NCBI GenBank assembly: GCA_034096865.1
Contig: JAWQFJ010016545.1
Span: 1-64,000 of the forward strand
Source of the DNA: Theodoxus fluviatilis
Taxonomy: Eukaryota > Mollusca > Gastropoda > Cycloneritida > Neritidae
Direction: 5' to 3'
Length of the DNA: 64,000 bases
Shown: positions 59,555 to 64,000 of the stretch, piece after piece
How the letters are laid out: the number at the start of each line of letters is the position of its first letter
Position numbering within the stretch: position 1 is the first letter of the stretch
The notes under the pieces: model-generated
What the model saw: the letters and a program-made list of their open reading frames with translations, nothing else
What the model was told of the DNA's origin: nothing
Database searches by the model: none
Translations under genes and position numbers: made by a program

Positions 59555-60530
59555 ACCTCCGCCAAGGAGGAAATTTTCTCCCTAGGTTAGTTAGTTCGTT
59601 CGTTACATATTTGACAAAAGATCACTAAAAGTTCAAAACTGATTCTCATGACATGTTGTGCAAGGTTAGAATTTTACCAAAGAAACAGTCCAGTAAAATT
59701 TGAAGGTTTTCCGTTATAATTGTTTTGAAATTACAGCCATACATAGAAATGTTATCGCCTGGACCGAAGGCGGCGTCATTCTAGTTCACTAGACTTTACC
59801 TACCGGCGAAACTGTCTCTAGCACAGTTGACATCACGTGATGGAAGGATTTCGTCCGAAAATGCAAATGAGGGTCACACAAGAGGCTTGTGGGATAGCCG
59901 ATCTGCTCCCTGACATACGCCGTTAAAGTAGTTCTAAGACTATTTCGCACAAAACTCATAACTTACTCTTGTTGAGGCAATAATCAAGCATTTATTCGAG
60001 AAAAAATGTTTGTGTTTAAATGGAAAAAGTTTTGACATCTGAATGATTTTTGTAAAAAGTGGAGAAAAAATACTATCAGAACGAACTATTTTTGACGCAA
60101 TGCTGTAATGCGAATTGTCAAGTCTATTACTTATTCATTGCAAACTGCGCCAGAGTCAATACTGACTCGGGTTCACAGAATGAGGCAGCGTATGCTTTCC
60201 ACACCGAGACCGCTAGCAGGAGCGGCGCTAAAATTAACTACGCTTCGTAGCGTCGGGTCCGACTAGCAGAACATGCTTCCTGAACTATACAGCCCACGGA
60301 AGACCAGACGTCTATTCAACCGCTTTAAGGCGTTAGAAAGCAGCGTTCACGAGTTGAGCGGAACAATGTCTTAAATTATACAGGCCGCACCGTAGGCGCA
60401 CCTCTATGAACCACTATCAGCGCTAAAACTATAATGTAGCGTCTGGCCCGGCAAGGGGAACACACTGCCTGAATTATGCCGCGTTGTAAAGTGGCTTCTT
60501 TGGCGGAGGTTTGCGCTCTCACAGCGCTGT
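59555..60530 (+). mobile_element. CCTCCGCCAAGGAGG-type dispersed repeat
   Basis: It starts CCTCCGCCAAGGAGGAAATT and TAGTTAGTTCGTTCGTT, and ends TTTGGCGGAGGTTTGCGCTC. I know these two end signatures from a repeat widespread in fish and invertebrate genomes, but have not searched for it. Near the 3' end two diverged tandem copies of a ~180-bp unit occur (GCGCTAAAATTAACTACG and GCGCTAAAACTATAATGTAG). Most of it overlaps the left arm of the large inverted repeat. Confidence 0.55.
59777..60182 (+). repeat. Large inverted repeat, left arm
   Basis: About 406 bp, starting CATTCTAGTTCACTAGAC and ending ACTCGGGTTCACAGAATG. Its reverse complement lies at 61844-62256, with scattered mismatches and small indels. 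The spacer is ~1.66 kb. Confidence 0.9.
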
Positions 60531-61399
60531 CTAGTTCATTTGGATTTAACTCAGAGAAGAGAAATGTCGAAGGGTGCTACGAGTCCAGCTGGCTTTATTC
60601 AGCCTCGCATGCTTTCGGAGAAAACACTCCTTCATCAGGTAAGGGTGAGGGAGAGAGGGGTCGGTCCGTTTATATACAGTTAGTCGCTGAAGCAAGTTCA
60701 CTCCAGTGGTTGGGAATCACGCTGTAGGGTGTTGAGCACTGAGTCACGCTCAGGTCAGGCCTGTGAATTTGTTTTGTGTGCTGGGGTCGTTCGCTAGGAG
60801 GATGAACCACTCATCAGGGCATGCAGCTTGCAAGTCACTTGCAATGTGACATAAAAACGAGATATCTGTTAAGTCCTGCAACATTTGTCTGCAATCTCTT
60901 AATGAGCTTTTGCTTAGCCACTCGTCTTTGTCGTGTGACTCTAAAAATACAAAAACATAAAACATGTTCAGTGCCCAGTATAATTGTTAAATTGCTGTGT
61001 GGAAACGCTATTTAAATTTACCTTCCCTTGCTGATCAAAGCATTTCGTAGGTGATATGATGCAGGTTGTGTACATATAGGAATAATTCTCTTCAGAGCGC
61101 TCTAGTTGTAGTACAAGGATTTGACCATGATGCTAGTGCTCTCTCTGACGTGAACGGTAATGGAACATTAACTGGCAGTGTTTTTGTGGCCATCAACGAA
61201 GAAATCTGTCCTCCCATGTATATTTTAGTGCGTGACTTTCTAATACAACGAAGTGTCTTCTGTGGTGCAACCCTAAACCGTTCTCCCTCCGTGCCTAGCA
61301 TCGGGAAACTTCGGGCTTGCGGACCGAAAACCCACGAAGCGATTCTCGGTTGTTACTCCGTCCACTTGCCTCCTAATGGCCATGCGCTTGTAGCGCTAG
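60531..61399. other. Spacer of the large inverted repeat
   Basis: Ordinary sequence. A 156-codon plus frame (61066-61536) runs through it into the retroposon that follows. Its residues GFDHDASALSDVNGNGTL look protein-like, but I recognise no family. Confidence 0.3.
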
Positions 61400-61565
61400 A
61401 CCCTCTATGGTTCAGGGGCACGAACAGACCCACCACGTCTACTGACGCAATTCGATCGAGGGGAGTGATTGGGGCAATCGGCGTCTTGACTTGCTCAAAG
61501 GCACCAGTGCTTTGGGTAAGCAATGGCCTTACTTAACCCACAAAGACTGATGGGTGGCAAAAGTG
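61400..61565 (+). mobile_element. Retroposon fragment, TAAGAGGCGAA-core family
   Basis: GGTTCAGGGGCACGAACAGA, CCCACCACGTCTACTGACGC, GGCGTCTTGACTTGCTCA and AACCCACAAAGACTGATGGG follow the family order. Confidence 0.65.
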
Positions 61566-61843
61566 CACCCATTAACTATCCGTGCATCGTAATGACGGAA
61601 CTCACAAAAAGTGTCGTCTGTACGTGAACGTTGATTAAAAAAATTACAACAAGACGAGAAAACAGCTATGGAATCGCTCTCAGTTATCATTAGTTTTTTA
61701 GTTGTAACTTACATCACTGTCTTGTCTACTGTAGTAAATTCGCTTTTGTGATTGTAATATATACATATGACCTGCGCAGTGTTTTCAGACGCTATTGGTG
61801 ACAGTGCCGTCCCCTGCAGCCCCCTGTGGGTTGGGGGTCAGAA

Positions 61844-62256
61844 CATTCTGTGAACCCGAGTCAGTATTGACTCTGGCACAGTTCGCAATGAATGCGTAAT
61901 AGACTTGACCCTTCGCATTACAGCATTGCATCAAAAATAGTTCGTTCTGATAGTATTTTTTTCTCCACCTTTTACAGAAATCATTCAGATGTCAATGCTT
62001 GTTTCAATTTCAACACAAACATTTTATTTTATCGAATAAACGCTTGACTATTGCCTCAACAAAAATAAATTATGAGTTTTGTGCGAAATAGTCTTAAAAC
62101 TACTTAACGGCGTATGTCAGGGAGCAGATCGGCTTTCCCATAAGTCCCTCGTGTGACCTCCATTTGCATATTTCAGACAAAATCCTTCCATCACGTGATG
62201 TCAACTGTGCTAGAGACAGTTTCTCCGGTAGGCAAAGTCTCTAGTAAACTAGAATG
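61844..62256 (-). repeat. Large inverted repeat, right arm
   Basis: Reverse complement of 59777-60182. Landmarks such as CATCACGTGATGTCAACTGT and CGGCGTATGTCAGGGAGCAG occur in both arms. Confidence 0.9.
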
Positions 62257-62334
62257 GGGTCAGAATAGATTCGTATGAGGCGAATATCAAGAGACATCGT
62301 GACTTAATCCGCGCTTAAAACTTTTCTTGTGATT

Positions 62335-62410
62335 TTCGTGCTAAATGGCCTTGCGTAGCCTACAAGGCTGAGAGCCGTACAACTCCTTCCATCCATCCAT
62401 TCGTCCTCTG
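62335..62410 (+). mobile_element. Retroposon tail
   Basis: AATGGCCTTGCGTAGCCTAC, AAGGCTGAGAGCCG and CCATCCATCCATTCGTC are a tail related to 45820-45905. Confidence 0.5.
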
Positions 62411-62674
62411 TTCAATTCGTGTGTTCATATTCATCTTCGGTATGTTAAAATCTATGGCTATCTCTTGTGTTGCTAGTGCGGTCATCCACATTGTGAGTTG
62501 CAATAATTCCGTCTTCTCTTATAGAACCAGCTACAAAGTCACCTCCGAGATGAACACACAGTAAAGATTTGAATACCACAACCTTTTCAGGAATGAACTA
62601 AAGATATTATATATTTGAATGCTCATTCGGACGTCAGTCTCTGCCCGAAACTATGAGCTGTCTCCAAACATAAT

Positions 62675-63583
62675 GAATGAGCGACTTTTTTGGAAATTAT
62701 CTCCCTTGCCGCCGCTTGGCGGCGCGTCGGCTCCAAGGGGCTTGGTTGGTACACAGTGACAAGTTCTTTCGCTTAGATTAGACCTGAGTGTTCGAGTATT
62801 TTTTAAAATTGTTTTCTTGCTGTCGCTTTCAAATCTGTTCAAAGTACTAGGCTGGCTGGTTTACTTAGATGTGATTTTTTTTAATGCGTGCTAGCTGATA
62901 TTAGGTTTAGAGCTTAAATTTTCGATATTACATAAGTTCTTTTTCGCTTACAACTCCAGTGTTCGAACCAATTAAAACCACGGAAAGAGATGGCCGTTTC
63001 GTTCCTTGCATCTCATTGGCCAGCTTGTCATGAGGTCAGCCCGTGATCACGCGCTGACCTCATGACAGTTGTAAGCGAAAAAGCGAGTTGTAAGCGTAAT
63101 ATCATTGAAAATTCAAGCTCTAAATCTAATATCAGTTAGCACCGCATAAAAAAAATAACATCTACGCTTACAACTCGCTTTTTCGCTTACAACTGTCATG
63201 AGATCAGCGCGTGATCACGGGCTGACCTCATGACAAGCTGGCCAATGAGATGCAAGGAACGAAACGGCCATCTCTTTCCGTGGTTTTCATTGGTTCGAAC
63301 ACTGGAGTTGTAAACGAAAAAGAACTTGTGTAATATCGAAAATGCAAGCTCTAAACCTAATATCAGCTAGCACGCATTAAAAAAAATCACATCTAAGTAA
63401 ACCAGCCAGCCTAGTACTGTGAACAGATTTGAAAGCGACAGCAAGAAAACAATTAAAAAACCTCGAACACTCAGGTCTAATCTAAGCGAAAGAACTTGTC
63501 ACTGTGTACCAACCAAGCCCCTTGGAGCCGACGCGCCGCCAAGCGGCGGCAAGGGAGATAATTTCCAAAAAAGTCGCACATTC
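62675..63583. repeat. ~909-bp near-perfect palindrome
   Basis: The left arm (from GAATGAGCGACTTTTTTGG) and the right arm (to CCAAAAAAGTCGCACATTC) are inverted copies of about 420 bp with few mismatches. The inner hairpin GTTGTAAGCGAAAAAGCGAG (from ~63068) is mirrored at ~63176. The ~66-bp centre is itself a third partial copy of the arm segment around AAGCTCTAAACCTAATATCA. The arms carry identical pseudo-frames (minus 62651-62842, plus 63419 onward), an effect of symmetry. It is probably a foldback-type MITE. Confidence 0.92.
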
Positions 63584-64000
63584 AGCTCGATGCATTTGTT
63601 CTTAGCTTATGTTCGCATTGAGAGGATATTGTGCGTGCGTCACGAAAGAGAGGTTGTCGGAACTTCGGTGCACTGTGAAAAAGTGGGTATAGTACCATGT
63701 GCTCACACCACTAAATTGCTTCCTGTTTTTAACAGTGCTTTACCTGCGTGGCTCCTGTGAGCGACAGTTTCTTCAATGACGACCCGGCACAATCAGAAGA
63801 CATGTTGGTTCGGGGTCAACAGAACGGTATGGCTCGACCCTGTTTTCCCGCTGTTGACAATTGTGCTGGGCGGGGCGGTAATCTAGCAAGGAAACAAGGA
63901 AATTTCCGCTGTCGGGAGCTATCCTAACACGTCATACTACCAGAGCAATGTTTGCTTCAGGTCACGAGTGAGTCCATTATGTTGGATATTTCACAGAGGG
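63584..64000. other. No recognisable feature
   Basis: Ordinary sequence to the window end. The ORF 63419-63760 starts in the palindrome and is not supported. Confidence 0.35.

Overview
This is a repeat-saturated piece of nuclear DNA from an animal, most likely a mollusc (perhaps a gastropod). The grounds are inference: a very high density of microsatellites, tRNA-derived SINEs with internal Pol III boxes, Ty3/gypsy and LINE relics, many small inverted-repeat transposons, and no bacterial-style gene packing. I find no host gene I can name with confidence. Almost all long open frames are by-products of tandem repeats whose unit is a multiple of 3 bp. The coding signals I trust are transposon-derived: a decayed Ty3/gypsy gag-pol (53429-56432) carrying a LINE 3' end inside it (54231-54560), a LINE pol C-terminus (44320-44645), and a SAP-domain ORF (23527-23940, minus strand) inside a nested inverted-repeat element.

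Layout, first half. 370-1900 is a degenerate AT-rich ~35-bp minisatellite. 4555-5865 is a GGAT array interspersed with five copies of a 65-bp unit that looks like a 46-nt intron. 6060-6415, 10920-11005, 12550-12960 and 14317-15050 are simple-repeat blocks. 7636-8450 holds a SINE followed by an inverted-repeat MITE. 15171-21740 is a tandem segmental duplication. Each copy ends in an array of a 24-bp unit (about 9 units in copy 1, about 69 in copy 2), and each copy carries a different transposon with the matching site lacking that insert in the other copy. 22066-24318 is a TIR element flanked by a 5-bp duplication, and it contains a second inverted-repeat element with the SAP ORF.

Layout, second half. 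24719-31000 is dominated by GGA, TC and CA blocks, a ~2.1-kb array of a 15+15-bp unit and mixed trinucleotides. 31123-32062 is a solo LTR with a 5-bp target duplication, and its truncated relative lies at 2011-2488. 33296-41790 alternates simple repeats with SINE remnants and a MITE (36130-36363). 41883-44199 holds two inverted-repeat elements, followed by the LINE pol fragment. 46246-46935 is a SINE split by a MITE. 51313-51539 is a possible terminal exon of unknown identity. 59555-63583 contains two large inverted-repeat structures, the second a ~909-bp near-perfect palindrome.

The elements do not form a pathway. They record nested insertion, local duplication and array expansion. The points most worth a second look are the SAP-bearing nested element, the duplicated block with lineage-specific insertions, the intron-like tandem unit and the long palindromes. 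Statements about family membership rest on pattern recognition by eye; no alignment or database search was run.
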